64,000 nt of DNA from Caulobacter segnis (GCF_003243465.1 NZ_QFQZ01000018.1:3332-67331), one strand, 5' to 3'; numbered from the stretch's first letter, positions 53,379 to 62,689 are shown. The notes: generated by a model from the sequence alone, not told the origin. Numbers and translations are program-made.

Positions 53379-54140
53379 TCAGTGGCTGTCGAGGTGCACG
53401 ACGTCGTTGAGATAGACGCAGGTGAGCACCGCGAACACGAAGGCCTGGAGGAAGGCCACCATGAACTCGAGGGCCGTCAGGGCGACGACCGAGGTCAGGG
53501 CCAGGGCCGCACCGGCCCAGCCCAGCACGCCGAGACCGCCCAGGGCGATCACGAAGCCGGCGAAGATCTTCAGCACCACGTGACCGCCCAGCATGTTGCC
53601 GAACAGACGAAGGCCGAGGGTGATCGGACGGATCAGGAACGACAGGATCTCGATCGGCACCAGCAGGATGTACAGCACCGGCGGCACGCCCGACGGGGCG
53701 AACAGCTTGAAGAACTTCAGGCCGTTCTTGGCGAACCCGACGCCGATCACGGTCAGGATGACCATCAGGCCGAGCGTCAGGGTCACGGCCAGCTGCGAGG
53801 TCGAGGTGAAGACCAGGAACATGCCCTGCATGTTCATGAACAGCACGAACGCGAACAGCGTGAACACGAAGGGCAGGAACTTCTTGCCGTCGTGGCCGAT
53901 GATCGACTCCGCCAGCCCGTCCACCAGGCCGTACAGCATCTCGCCGACCGCCTGCAGGCGGCCCGGCACCACGGCTCGGCGCGCGGCCAGGCTGTAGAAG
54001 ACGATGATCAGGGTCGCGGCCAGCAGCATCGCGAACACCGAGTTCGTGATCGACAGGTCGATAGCGCCCAGGCCGGGAACGGTCACGGTGGGCAGTTCCA
54101 CGATCTTCTTGATCTGGAACTGGTGCATCGGATCGGCCAT
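53379..54140 (-). CDS. atpB: ATP synthase F0 subunit a
   Basis: A 253-residue membrane subunit forming the proton channel with the c-ring. The essential arginine is in TLGLRLFGNMLGGHVV, and the upstream stretch PTVTVPGLGAIDLSITNSVFAML and downstream GFVIALGGL are typical. It begins MADPMHQFQIKKIVEL and lies 5 nt downstream of the atpI stop. Confidence 0.96.
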   Translation of the reverse strand: MADPMHQFQIKKIVELPTVTVPGLGAIDLSITNSVFAMLLAATLIIVFYSLAARRAVVPGRLQAVGEMLYGLVDGLAESIIGHDGKKFLPFVFTLFAFVLFMNMQGMFLVFTSTSQLAVTLTLGLMVILTVIGVGFAKNGLKFFKLFAPSGVPPVLYILLVPIEILSFLIRPITLGLRLFGNMLGGHVVLKIFAGFVIALGGLGVLGWAGAALALTSVVALTALEFMVAFLQAFVFAVLTCVYLNDVVHLDSH

Positions 54141-54145
54141 CGGCC

Positions 54146-54526
54146 CTAGTCTCTCTTCTGCTTGGGGACGGTAGGCCCGTCTCCCGTGTCTCCGCCGGCA
54201 TTCCCTTGAGGGGACGGCGCCGACGCCTGCGCGCTCAGTTTCATCGCCTTGCGGACGATGGAGAAAATCGCGAGCCCCAGACCGATCAGCAGACCGCCGA
54301 CCATGCCCCAGGGGCTCGTGTGGACGTAGTGGTCGAGCAGCCAGCCGAAGCCGAGACCCACCAAAACACCCCCGATCAGGTCCGCCAGCAGACGGTAACC
54401 GTCCTGCTGGGCCTTTTCGGACGCGGCTTTCACCGGCTTTTCCGCCGCCCTCCGCGCCTCAAATGCGGCGAGCCGAGCGTCGAGGCTCTGCGGAGCCTTG
54501 TCGTTCGGTTCGTCGGCCTTGGGCAT
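54146..54526 (-). CDS. AtpI/AtpZ-like F0F1 assembly protein
   Basis: A 126-residue protein with an N-terminal basic/alanine-rich stretch (MPKADEPNDKAPQSLDARLAAFEARRAAEK). Two hydrophobic segments follow (about residues 51-66 and 75-92; DLIGGVLVGLGFGWLLDHYV, then GMVGGLLIGLGLAIFSIV). It is the first gene of the F0 operon. AtpI proteins aid c-ring assembly or transport magnesium; here the family link rests on layout and position. Confidence 0.88.
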   Translation of the reverse strand: MPKADEPNDKAPQSLDARLAAFEARRAAEKPVKAASEKAQQDGYRLLADLIGGVLVGLGFGWLLDHYVHTSPWGMVGGLLIGLGLAIFSIVRKAMKLSAQASAPSPQGNAGGDTGDGPTVPKQKRD

Positions 54527-54886
54527 AGGAAGCGGCAGGTCCGAAAGCGCCGAGGACGCGCCAAAACAAGGCGCTTTTCCGGCCGGCTTGATCGGCGCGG
54601 AACCTATAGACCTCGCTGCGGTGCGTCAAGGTGACCGCTACACGAAGCAAGTCGCGGGAATATTTGAAGTTTTTGCGTTCCCCTCCGTCAGGCGGGCAAA
54701 ACCGACCCCAATCTTGTCCCGGCGCGGGGGCGCGGCGCTCTTTCGGAACGTAAAAGGCTTCCTATCTGAGAAACGCTCTCCAAGACGCCGCTCCCCCTAG
54801 GCAAGGAGCGTCGGGCCTCGATGACGCATTGATTTTTCCGTCGATTTAGGCTTTAGAGCCGCCGCCTCCAAACAATACGAAGATTC
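54527..54886. other. Intergenic region between atpI and DUF6481 genes
   Basis: 360 bp separate the divergent atpI and DUF6481 genes. Apart from the F0 promoter (54603-54629) I see no other clear signal. A 100-codon plus-strand frame (54498-54800) crosses the gap but has no ribosome-binding site or family resemblance and overlaps atpI. A/T-rich patches near 54660-54680 and 54830-54860 may hold promoter elements for the plus-strand gene. Confidence 0.5.
54603..54629 (-). promoter_or_regulatory. Promoter of the atp F0 operon
   Basis: On the minus strand TTGACGC (plus 54623-54629 reversed) is followed 12-15 bp later by TCTATAGG (around 54602-54609 reversed). This resembles the Caulobacter housekeeping promoter TTGACGS-N10-14-GCTANAWC. 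It would put the transcription start about 70 bp before the AtpI start codon at 54526. Confidence 0.6.
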
Positions 54887-55276
54887 ATGTCGCACCTGAA
54901 GAACACCGGATTCGCCGATCGTATTTCCGCCCAGCAGGAAGCCAAGAAGGCGATGCTGGCTAAATTCAAGGCCAAGCCGACCGTCCAGGACCCCGATTTC
55001 GACAAGCGCGAAGAGCTTCGCGCCGCCGAACTCGAAGCCGTCCGCGCCGCCCGCGCCGAAGCCAAGGAAAAGGCCCGTCTCGAAGCCCTGGCTCGCCAGG
55101 AAGAGCTGATGGCCGCCAAGCGCGCCGAGCGGAAGGAGCGCAAGGCCCTGGAAGCCGCCGAAATGCGCGTCCGCAAGGAAGAAAAGGCCAAGGAGCGCGA
55201 CGAACTGCGCGCCCTGGGCAAGCCGACCAACAGCAAGCAGTCGCGCGCTCACCAGTGGGCTCACCTGCTGGGTTAA
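54887..55276 (+). CDS. DUF6481 family charged protein
   Basis: A 129-residue, highly charged and probably almost entirely helical protein (MSHLKNTGFADRISAQQEAKKAMLAKF, then a long A/E/K/R stretch to about 105). It matches the alphaproteobacterial DUF6481 family in length and start. Function unknown. The TTT-rich terminator follows the stop by 8 bp. Confidence 0.85.
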   Translation: MSHLKNTGFADRISAQQEAKKAMLAKFKAKPTVQDPDFDKREELRAAELEAVRAARAEAKEKARLEALARQEELMAAKRAERKERKALEAAEMRVRKEEKAKERDELRALGKPTNSKQSRAHQWAHLLG

Positions 55277-55283
55277 GGATCGA

Positions 55284-55306
55284 GGGGCCTTTCGGGCCCC
55301 TTTTTC
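55284..55306 (+). terminator. Rho-independent terminator
   Basis: GGGGCC (55284-55289) pairs with GGCCCC (55295-55300) around TTTCG and is followed by TTTTT. It lies 8 bp after the DUF6481 stop. Confidence 0.8.
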
Positions 55307-55342
55307 TTTGCCTGAGGCGTCGAACGGGACCATGAGCCGCTC

Positions 55343-56122
55343 ATGGTTTCGCTAGACGTCATCGCCAGTCTGTTCGTGGTCGCCGCCCTGGCCGGAGCCC
55401 TGGACGCCATCGCCGGCGGCGGCGGTCTCGTGACCCTGCCGGCCCTGCTGCTGGCCGGCCTCTCGCCGGTCCAGGCCCTGGGCACCAACAAGCTGCAGGG
55501 CGCGGTCAGCGCCATCTCCTCGACCAGCGCCTTCGCCCGCCGCGGCCTGATCGACTGGAAGACCGCCTGGCCGGTCGCTCTCGGCGCCGCGATCGCGGGC
55601 CTGTGCGGCGCCCTCTGCGCCAGTCTGCTGTCACCCCAGGTCCTGCGCGCCATCGTGCCGGTGCTGCTGATCGCCATCGCGCTCTATTTCGGCTTCTCGC
55701 GCGCCCTGAAGCGCGAGGACGTGTCGCCGCGCATGGCGCTGATCCCGTTCGCCTGCTTCGTGGCCCCGCTGGTCGGCTTCTACGACGGGATCTTCGGTCC
55801 CGGGGCGGGGGCCTTCTACATGGTCGCGATCGTCACCCTGTTGGGCTACGGGGCGCTGAAGGCCACCGCCCACACCAAGCTGGCCAACGCCGCCAGCAAC
55901 CTGGGCAGCCTGGCCCTGTTCACGCTGAAGGGCGCGGTCGTCTGGCCAGTGGGCCTGGCCATGGCGGCCGGCGCATTCCTGGGGGCCCAGGTCGGGTCAA
56001 GGCTGGCCATGCGCTTTGGACCGAAGCTGATCCGGCCTCTCCTGGTCGTGATCTCGTGCGCCATGGCGGTGAAGCTGCTGGCCGATCCGGCCAATCCCAT
56101 CCGCCAGGCGATCGGGTTCTAG
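55343..56122 (+). CDS. TSUP family transporter (TauE/SafE)
   Basis: A 259-residue multi-pass membrane protein of the TauE/SafE (TSUP) family. It has two homologous halves: VAALAGALDAIAGGGGLVTLPALLLAGL with GTNKLQG, and GFYDGIFGPGAGAFYMVAIVTLLGYGALKATAHTKLANAASNLG, with the family GxxxxxxGxG loops. Members export small sulphur- or carbon-containing anions. Its stop shares CTAG with the stop of the convergent smc gene. Confidence 0.92.
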   Translation: MVSLDVIASLFVVAALAGALDAIAGGGGLVTLPALLLAGLSPVQALGTNKLQGAVSAISSTSAFARRGLIDWKTAWPVALGAAIAGLCGALCASLLSPQVLRAIVPVLLIAIALYFGFSRALKREDVSPRMALIPFACFVAPLVGFYDGIFGPGAGAFYMVAIVTLLGYGALKATAHTKLANAASNLGSLALFTLKGAVVWPVGLAMAAGAFLGAQVGSRLAMRFGPKLIRPLLVVISCAMAVKLLADPANPIRQAIGF

Positions 56123-59100
56123 GCCGCCACCAGCTTCTCGGCCGTGCTCAGATCCACGCTGACCAGCTGGCTGACCCCGCGTTCGGCCATGGTGACGCCG
56201 AACAGGCGGTCCATCCGGCTCATGGTCACGGGGTTGTGCGTGATGGCGATGAAGCGCGTCTGCGTGCGGCGGCGCATCTCGTCGAGCATGTTGCAGTAGC
56301 GGTCGACATTGGCGTCGTCGAGCGGCGCGTCGACTTCGTCCAGCACGCAGATCGGCGCCGGATTGGCCAGGAACACGCCGAAGATCAGGGCGCTGGCGGT
56401 CAGGGCCTGCTCGCCGCCGCTCATCAGGCTCATGCTGGCCAGGCGCTTGCCGGGCGGGCAGGCGTAGATCTCGAGGCCCGCTTCGAGGGGGTCGTCGCTC
56501 TCGATCAGCTTCAGCTCGGCCTGGCCGCCGCCGAACAGCGCCTGAAAGAGAGTCTGGAAGTTGGCGTTGATGACGTCGAACGCGGCCAAGAGCCGTTCCC
56601 GCCCCTCGGCGTTCAGCTCCTCGATGCCGGCGCGAAGCTTTGTCACCGCGCCCGACAGATCGGCGCGCTCTGTCCGCATGATCTCCAGGCGGCCGGCGTA
56701 TTCCTGGGCCTCTTCCTCGGCGCGGAGGTTCACTGGACCAATCGCGTCGCGCTCGCGCTCCAGGGCGAACAGGTGAGCTTCCACGCCGGCGGCGTCCTTC
56801 GGCACGGCCACGGCCTCGCCGGCGACGTGACGGCCGAGTTCTTCGGGCTCCATGCGAGCCTGCTCACGAATGGCCGTGGCGACCTCGGCGAAGCGCTGGC
56901 GGGCGCCGTCCAGGTGAGCGACCAGGGCGGCGCGCTTCTCGCGCGCCTCGCCGGCCGCCTGCTCGGTCGCGCGGGCGGCGCGATCGGCGTTCACGCGGTT
57001 GGTCTCGGCGGTCTCCAGGGCGTCGCTGGCCTTGGCGCGGCGGGCCTCGGCGGCGGCGAACGCGTCGAGCAGGGCGACCAGCTTCTCTTGCAGGGCGGCT
57101 GGCGCCTCGCGCGCGGCCTCGAGGGCGGCGGCGGCCTTGGCGCGGTCCCCTTCCAGCGACTCCGTGCGCCTGGCCGCGGTCTCGGCGCGCTTGGCCCAGT
57201 CGGTACGGTCGCGCTCCAGGTTCTCCAGCCGGCGCTGACGGCCCGCGCGTTCCCGGGTCTCGACGTCGAGGGCCGTGCGGGCCGCGCTGGCGGCTTCGCG
57301 CGCCTTGGCGGCGTCCTGGCGCGCCTGGGCGAGTTGAGGTTGCAGGTCGCCCGAGGTCTGGGCGGCGGCGTGAGCGTCCCGCGCCTGGGCGAGCGCCGCG
57401 TCGGCCTCGACCTTTTCGGTCTCGAACCGGGCGATGGTGTCGTCGAGGGACTGGGCGCGCGCGGCCCTCATCGTCTGCTCGCGCTCGAACTTGGCCACTT
57501 GCTCGCGGGCCTGGTTCAGGAGGCGCTCGGCGTCCGGCGGACCGCGGCGCTTGTCGCGCAACAGATCCTCGACCGCCCGCATGCGATCCGCGGCGCTTCT
57601 CAAGGCGGCCGCGGTGGCCTCAGCCCGAGGGACCAGGACGTCGATCTCGGCCTCGACCTCGGCCAGGCGGGTGCGTTGTTCAAGTCGGACAGCGGCGGGC
57701 TTTGGCGCGTCGGCGCGGGCGACGAAGCCGTCCCAGCGCCAGAGGTCGCCTTCGATCGAGACCAGGCGCATGCCGGGCTTGAGCGCCTTCTGCAGCCGGT
57801 CCCCGTCGGCGCGAGCGACCACGGCCACGTGTGAGAGACGAGCGATCAGCTCGGGCGGCGCCTTGACTAGCGGGACGAGTGGTTGGGCGCCCTCAGGCCA
57901 GAGCGGGGACGAAACCTGCGCCCCGCCCCAGTAGGACGGGGCCTTGGAATCGAGGGCGGCGTCGAGATCGTCGCCGAGCGCGGCGGCCAGGGCCGCGCCA
58001 TAGCCCTTGTCGGGGGACACGCTGTCCAGCGCCGGCGCATGGCCGCTCTTGGCGCGGGGGGCAGTCAGTTGGGCGAGACCCCGCGCTTCGGTGCGCAGGC
58101 GCCCAAGCTGGTCCTCGACACCGCGCGCGAGTTGGCGGGCCTGGGCCTCCTGCTCGGCGGCCTTGACGCGCTCGGCCTCGGCTTCCTCGAGCGCCGCGCG
58201 GGCGGCGGCCAGGGCGGCCTCGGCGTTGGTGAAGCGCTGGCGGGCCTCGGCGGCGGCCGGATCGACCTCGGGACCGATCGCCGCGCGCTCGGCCTTGGCC
58301 TGGTCGAGCGCGCGGTTGGTGCGGCTGGCGCGCGCGTCGGCTTCGGACAGGCGTGTGGTCGCGGCGCGGAACTGCGCCTCCTCGGCGGCGACTCGCGCGG
58401 CCAGCTGCTCGACCCGGGTCTCGGCGGCGGCGCGGGCGGCTTCGGCGGCCTTGGCGGCGGCCTCCAGTTCGGGACCCCGCTCGGGGGCTGCGGCGACCAG
58501 GGCGCGAACCTCGGCGAGCTCGGCGTCGATGCGGGCGAGGGCGGCGGCGGCGTCTTCCTTGGCCTGCTGTTCGCGCGTCCGATCGGCGTCGATGCGGGCC
58601 AGATCGCTCTTCAGCCGCTCGAACTCGGCGGAGGCCGCCTCCGCCTCGCGCTCGGCGCGGTCCTTCTGGATGGCCAGCTGACCGAGGATCGCCTGGGCGA
58701 TCGTCGCCTCTTCCCGCAGCGGCGGCATAGAGGCTTCGGCCTCGGTGATCGCCACCTGGGCGGCGGCGCTGGCGCGGGCGGTTTCCTCGACAAGCCGCGC
58801 GGCCTCGGTCGCCTCGCGCTGGGTGCGCTCCAGCGTGTCGCGAGCCTCGGTCCAGCGGGCGTAGAGCACCGCCCCCTGCACCGCACGGATCTCGGCCGAC
58901 AGGCGCTTGTACTTCTCGGCCTGGCGCGCCTCGCGCTTGAGGCGGTTCAGCGCCGTCTCCAGCTCGCGGGCCACGTCGTCCAGGCGGGCGAGATTGGCCT
59001 CGGCGGCGCGCAGGCGCAGCTCGGCCTCGTGCCGACGGGTGTGCAGGCCCGAGACGCCAGCCGCCTCTTCCAGGATGCGGCGGCGGTTCTGCGGCTTGGC

Positions 59101-59562
59101 GCCGATCAGCTCGCTGATCTGGCCCTGGCGGACCAGGGCCGGCGAGTTGGCGCCGGTCGAGGCGTCGGCGAACAACAGCTGGACGTCGCGGGCCCGCACC
59201 TCGCGGCCGTTGATCCTGTAGGTCGAGCCCGAGCCGCGATCGATGCGGCGAACGACCTCCAGCACCGGGTCGTCGTTGAACTGGGCCGGCGCGGTGCGGT
59301 CGGCGTTGTCGATGGTCAGGGCGACGTCGGCGTGGTTGCGCGGCGGGCGCGCGCCGCTGCCGGCGAAGATCACGTCGTCCATGCCGCCGGCCCGCATGGC
59401 CTTGGCGGAGTTGGCGCCCATCACCCAGCGCAGGGCTTCCAGGAGGTTCGACTTGCCGCAGCCGTTCGGCCCGACGATGCCGGTGAGGCCCGGCTCGATC
59501 CGAAACTCGGTCGGTTCGACGAAGGACTTGAAGCCCGAAAGGCGAAGGCGCTGGAACTGCAC
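56119..59562 (-). CDS. smc: SMC chromosome segregation protein
   Basis: An 1147-residue SMC ATPase. Walker A is GPNGCGKSN (residues 31-39), and the C-terminal signature is SLMSGGEQALTASALIFGVFLANPAPICVLDEVDAPLDDANVDRYC. Between these are two very long coiled coils and a central hinge (about 500-640). With kleisin (ScpA/B, not in this window) it condenses and segregates chromosomes. Length is typical. The long plus-strand frames that cover it (57883-59694 and others) are shadows. Confidence 0.97.
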   Translation of the reverse strand: MQFQRLRLSGFKSFVEPTEFRIEPGLTGIVGPNGCGKSNLLEALRWVMGANSAKAMRAGGMDDVIFAGSGARPPRNHADVALTIDNADRTAPAQFNDDPVLEVVRRIDRGSGSTYRINGREVRARDVQLLFADASTGANSPALVRQGQISELIGAKPQNRRRILEEAAGVSGLHTRRHEAELRLRAAEANLARLDDVARELETALNRLKREARQAEKYKRLSAEIRAVQGAVLYARWTEARDTLERTQREATEAARLVEETARASAAAQVAITEAEASMPPLREEATIAQAILGQLAIQKDRAEREAEAASAEFERLKSDLARIDADRTREQQAKEDAAAALARIDAELAEVRALVAAAPERGPELEAAAKAAEAARAAAETRVEQLAARVAAEEAQFRAATTRLSEADARASRTNRALDQAKAERAAIGPEVDPAAAEARQRFTNAEAALAAARAALEEAEAERVKAAEQEAQARQLARGVEDQLGRLRTEARGLAQLTAPRAKSGHAPALDSVSPDKGYGAALAAALGDDLDAALDSKAPSYWGGAQVSSPLWPEGAQPLVPLVKAPPELIARLSHVAVVARADGDRLQKALKPGMRLVSIEGDLWRWDGFVARADAPKPAAVRLEQRTRLAEVEAEIDVLVPRAEATAAALRSAADRMRAVEDLLRDKRRGPPDAERLLNQAREQVAKFEREQTMRAARAQSLDDTIARFETEKVEADAALAQARDAHAAAQTSGDLQPQLAQARQDAAKAREAASAARTALDVETRERAGRQRRLENLERDRTDWAKRAETAARRTESLEGDRAKAAAALEAAREAPAALQEKLVALLDAFAAAEARRAKASDALETAETNRVNADRAARATEQAAGEAREKRAALVAHLDGARQRFAEVATAIREQARMEPEELGRHVAGEAVAVPKDAAGVEAHLFALERERDAIGPVNLRAEEEAQEYAGRLEIMRTERADLSGAVTKLRAGIEELNAEGRERLLAAFDVINANFQTLFQALFGGGQAELKLIESDDPLEAGLEIYACPPGKRLASMSLMSGGEQALTASALIFGVFLANPAPICVLDEVDAPLDDANVDRYCNMLDEMRRRTQTRFIAITHNPVTMSRMDRLFGVTMAERGVSQLVSVDLSTAEKLVAA

Positions 59563-59582
59563 GAGGCGGTCCCCCTGACCCG

Positions 59583-60200
59583 TCAGCCCTTCGCCGCCAC
59601 GCCGAACGCGCGCGACAGGGCGTCGAAGCCGATGTCGCCCTCGATCGGCGAGCCGTTGACGAAGAAGGTTGGCGTGACCTCGATATTGTCCTGATTGATC
59701 GCCCGGAAGAACCGGTCATTGACCGCCTTCAGCGCGGCCGGGTCCTTCAGGGCGGCCGAGAACTGCGCCGGCGTCAGGCCGTATTGCTTGCCGATCGCCT
59801 CGAGTCCCTCCCACAGCTTCTCGCTGCGATAGATCTCCTCCTGGCGCTGGAAGATGGTCGCCAGGACGTCGAAATACTTGCCAGGAATCCGGCGCGCCAA
59901 GATGAAGCCGGCGGCGGCGAACTCGGTCGGCGGCGTCAGGAACTCCCGGAAGACCAGACGGACCTTGCCAGTGTCGATGAAAGCCTTGCGGACCTGCGGC
60001 AGCTCCTCGGTCCACCAGTGGGCGCAATGGGGGCAACTGGCCGAGGCGTAGACCACGAACTGGACCGGGGCCTTGGGCGAGCCCAGCGTCATCTCGCCAG
60101 GGACCGGCGGCAAGGGCGCCGCCCGCGCGGGCGTCGCCCCCAGCGCGAGGCCGGGGAGCGCGAGGCCGGAGACGATCAGGGCGCGCCGGTCCAGGGTCAT
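59583..60200 (-). CDS. DsbA-like thiol oxidoreductase, twin-arginine type
   Basis: A 205-residue exported thioredoxin-fold protein. The N-terminus MTLDRRALIVSGLALPGLALG looks like a twin-arginine signal, with cleavage around 28. The catalytic pair is C56-PH-C59 in YASASCPHCAHW, and the cis-proline loop is VTPTFFVNGSPIEGD. It is the downstream paralogue of the neighbouring lipoprotein gene: the sequences share TGKV, PP.E.AA and .TPTF.VNG. It may supply disulphides or thiol reduction in the periplasm. Confidence 0.93.
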   Translation of the reverse strand: MTLDRRALIVSGLALPGLALGATPARAAPLPPVPGEMTLGSPKAPVQFVVYASASCPHCAHWWTEELPQVRKAFIDTGKVRLVFREFLTPPTEFAAAGFILARRIPGKYFDVLATIFQRQEEIYRSEKLWEGLEAIGKQYGLTPAQFSAALKDPAALKAVNDRFFRAINQDNIEVTPTFFVNGSPIEGDIGFDALSRAFGVAAKG

Positions 60201-60817
60201 TACTTCGCCGCCGCGGCGATGGCTTCGTCCAGTTGGGCCAGGGTGCGCTCGCCGCCGCCCTCGTCGCCCACCTTCTTGCCGTTGACGACGAAGGTCGGCG
60301 TGCCCTGGATCTTGGCTTCCTTGCTGTACTTCTCGACGCGGTCGTTGAGGGCCTTGAGCGCCTTCTCGTCGGTGACGCAGGCGTTGAACTGGTCCTCGGT
60401 CATGCCGGCCGACTGGGCGACGTTCAGCAGGCCCTCGCGGAACTGACCGGTCTGGAACATCTGCTCCTGGGCGCGATAGACCGAGTCGATGACCTGGAAG
60501 TATTTGTCCTTGCCGGCGCAGCGGGCCATCAGGAAGGCGGCCGCCGCGACCTCGTTCGGCGGGGTGATGATCTCGCGATAGACGTAGTTCACCTTGCCGG
60601 TGTCGATGTATTTGGCCTTGAAGGCCGGATAGACCTCGGCGTTCCAGCGGGCGCAGTGGGCGCACGAGGCCGAGGCGTATTCGACCACCACGACCTTGGC
60701 GTTCGGATTGCCCTGGGTCATGTCGTCGGCGGTGACGGCCTCGCTCTTCGGGCTGCAGCTGGCGAGGCCAGCGGCGAGCGCGGCGACAACGGTGACTCGG
60801 CTGATCAACGAACGCAT
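60200..60817 (-). CDS. DsbA-like thiol oxidoreductase, lipoprotein type
   Basis: A 205-residue paralogue of the downstream gene. The signal ends in a lipobox LASC with C21, so it should be lipid-anchored. The catalytic pair is C52-AH-C55 in YASASCAHCARW, and the cis-proline loop is QGTPTFVVNGKKVGD. Two further cysteines (in ARCAGKDKYF and NACVTD) are absent from the paralogue. Its stop overlaps the next start by 1 nt (TAATG). The tandem arrangement is usual in Caulobacter relatives. Confidence 0.93.
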   Translation of the reverse strand: MRSLISRVTVVAALAAGLASCSPKSEAVTADDMTQGNPNAKVVVVEYASASCAHCARWNAEVYPAFKAKYIDTGKVNYVYREIITPPNEVAAAAFLMARCAGKDKYFQVIDSVYRAQEQMFQTGQFREGLLNVAQSAGMTEDQFNACVTDEKALKALNDRVEKYSKEAKIQGTPTFVVNGKKVGDEGGGERTLAQLDEAIAAAAK

Positions 60818-60931
60818 CGAATGGCCCTTTGAAGGTCGATTGAAAACTTAAGCCCGATTCTCGCTCCGACGCGAAAAGGGCCTGATGCTGGCTAGCGGAA
60901 GAGCGCGACCGGGCGGCCGTTGTCAATGGTC

Positions 60932-61474
60932 TCAGCGGCCTGAGGAGAGGACCCCACGTCCCAGCTTCAGCAAGGCCTGCTTGAGGCCGCCGTCGGGCTG
61001 TTCGGCCAGGCTGTCGGCGAGTTCCTTCTCCAAGGCCGCGTCCAGCGGCGGCTTGCGGCGCGGGCGCTGGGCGACAGGCGCGACCGCCGCCTTGATGGGG
61101 CCCTGGACGATCCGCAGGCGCGTGACCACGCCCTTGCCCAGCAGCATGTCCAGCCGGGCGGTGATCTGCGGCGCCTGGTGCTGGATCAGCGACGCCACGG
61201 GGCCGTCGACTCGCAACTCCAGCGCGCCGCCTTCTCCGTTGCGTCCCTTGATGATGCGGACAGGCTCGGTGCGCCGCGCCAGCGTGTCCCCGACGATCTC
61301 GCGCCAGCGCGCCTGCAGCGCGGCCGGGCCCTGGCCGAAACGGGTTTCCAGCTCCTTCAGCAGCGGCGCCAGATTCTTGCCGGCGGGCGGGGGCGGACGG
61401 CGCTGCGGCCTGGTCCGCTTGGCGCGCAGGATCGCGATCGCTTCTTCCGGGGTGGGCAAGGGGCGGCGGGCCAT
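60932..61474 (-). CDS. DUF721 (DciA-like) protein
   Basis: A 180-residue protein of the DUF721/DciA family. It has the conserved core (about 35-120: LAPLLKELETRFGQGPAALQARWREIVGDTLARRTEPVRI, followed by LELRVDGPVASLIQHQAPQI and LDMLLGKGVVTRLRIVQGP) and a basic N-terminus. DciA loads the replicative helicase in many bacteria lacking DnaC. The start at 61474 is the ATG just before MARRPLPTPEEA; a longer frame lies over mutY. It is divergent from mutY. Confidence 0.9.
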   Translation of the reverse strand: MARRPLPTPEEAIAILRAKRTRPQRRPPPPAGKNLAPLLKELETRFGQGPAALQARWREIVGDTLARRTEPVRIIKGRNGEGGALELRVDGPVASLIQHQAPQITARLDMLLGKGVVTRLRIVQGPIKAAVAPVAQRPRRKPPLDAALEKELADSLAEQPDGGLKQALLKLGRGVLSSGR

Positions 61475-61522
61475 GATCCGAAGACTAGCATGGAGGCCGG
61501 TCTTCGCGGTAGGCGAGGGGTG

Positions 61523-62599
61523 ATGAAAGCCAGCGTCTCTGTTGATCGCGCCGCCCTCCGCTCGAGCCTGCTGGCCTGGTATGACCGTCAGGCGCGGTCG
61601 CTGGCCTGGCGCGTCTCGCCCGCCGACCGCCGCGAGGGCGTGCGCCCCGATCCCTACCGCGTGTGGCTGTCGGAGGTGATGCTCCAACAGACCACCGTAC
61701 CGCACGCCACGCCCTACTTCCTGAGCTTCACCCAGCGGTGGCCGACGGTGTCGGACCTGGCGGCGGTCGAGGACGGCGACCTGATGGCGGCCTGGGCGGG
61801 CCTTGGCTACTACGCCCGGGCCCGCAACCTGCTGGCCTGCGCCCGGGCGGTGGCGGGCCAGCACGGCGGCGTCTTTCCGGACACCGAGGAGGGCTTGCGC
61901 AACCTGCCGGGCGTTGGGGCCTACACCGCGGCGGCCGTGGCGGCGATCGCCTTCGACCGGCCAGCCAATGTGGTCGACGGCAATGTCGAGCGAGTGATGT
62001 CGCGACTGTTCGCGGTCGAGACGCCGCTGCCCGACGCCAAGCCCGACCTGAAGGCGCTGGCGGGCGAGCTGGTCACCGAAGAGCGCGCCGGCGACTGGGC
62101 GCAGGCGCTGATGGATCTGGGCGCCACGGTCTGCAAGCCCAAGGGGCCGCTGTGCGACCTTTGCCCCGTCTCGACCTGGTGCGAGGCTTTCCGCGGCGGC
62201 GCGCCGGAGACCTACCCGCGCAAGGCCAGAAAGGCCGACCGCCCGCGTCGACACGGCGTCGCCTATGTCCTGACGCGAGGCGATGCGGTGGCCCTGGTCC
62301 GCCGGCCGCCGAAGGGTCTGCTGGGCGGGATGCTGGGCCTGCCAACCTCGGATTGGCGGGCGACGCCCTATGACGACGCTGAGGCGCGAGAAGCGGCCCC
62401 CTTCGCCGCGGACTGGCGTGATCGGGGCGCGGTGGAGCATGTCTTCACCCACTTTTCGCTGACCCTGCGGGTGTTCGCCGCCAGCCTGGACGAGGGCGCG
62501 GAGGCGCCTGCCGCGTTCGTCTGGACGGCGCGCTTGGGCCTTTCCGCCCTGCCGAGCGTCTTCCTGAAGGCCGCTCGCGCCGCCGAGCGGATGCTTTAA
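61523..62599 (+). CDS. mutY: A/G-specific adenine glycosylase
   Basis: A 358-residue DNA repair enzyme that removes adenine mispaired with 8-oxoguanine. It has VMLQQTTVPHATPYF, the helix-hairpin-helix LPGVGAYTAAAVAAIAF, the catalytic Asp in VVDGNVERVM and the [4Fe-4S] ligands C-x6-C-x2-C-x5-C (CKPKGPLCDLCPVSTWC). The C-terminal domain is the NUDIX-like 8-oxoG reader (KARKADRPRRHGVAYVLTRGD, ending with VEHVFTHFSLTLRVFA). The start at 61523 excludes a frame that overlaps DciA. Confidence 0.97.
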   Translation: MKASVSVDRAALRSSLLAWYDRQARSLAWRVSPADRREGVRPDPYRVWLSEVMLQQTTVPHATPYFLSFTQRWPTVSDLAAVEDGDLMAAWAGLGYYARARNLLACARAVAGQHGGVFPDTEEGLRNLPGVGAYTAAAVAAIAFDRPANVVDGNVERVMSRLFAVETPLPDAKPDLKALAGELVTEERAGDWAQALMDLGATVCKPKGPLCDLCPVSTWCEAFRGGAPETYPRKARKADRPRRHGVAYVLTRGDAVALVRRPPKGLLGGMLGLPTSDWRATPYDDAEAREAAPFAADWRDRGAVEHVFTHFSLTLRVFAASLDEGAEAPAAFVWTARLGLSALPSVFLKAARAAERML

Positions 62600-62689
62600 G
62601 GCCGAAGCGGTCGCCCGAACGGCGACGCGTGACCCTGGCGCCCCGACGTCCTAAGGACGGAGGCCAGTTCACATTCGGAGCCGCCCGCC

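Noticed and set aside
54498..54800. 100-codon plus-strand frame in the atpI/DUF6481 gap
   Set aside because: It overlaps the atpI start and the F0 promoter, lacks a ribosome-binding site and resembles no family.
57883..59694. Plus-strand frame of 603 codons across smc
   Set aside because: It lies opposite a clear SMC ATPase with Walker A and signature motifs; high GC keeps antisense frames open, and its sequence is low-complexity Gly/Leu/Arg-rich.
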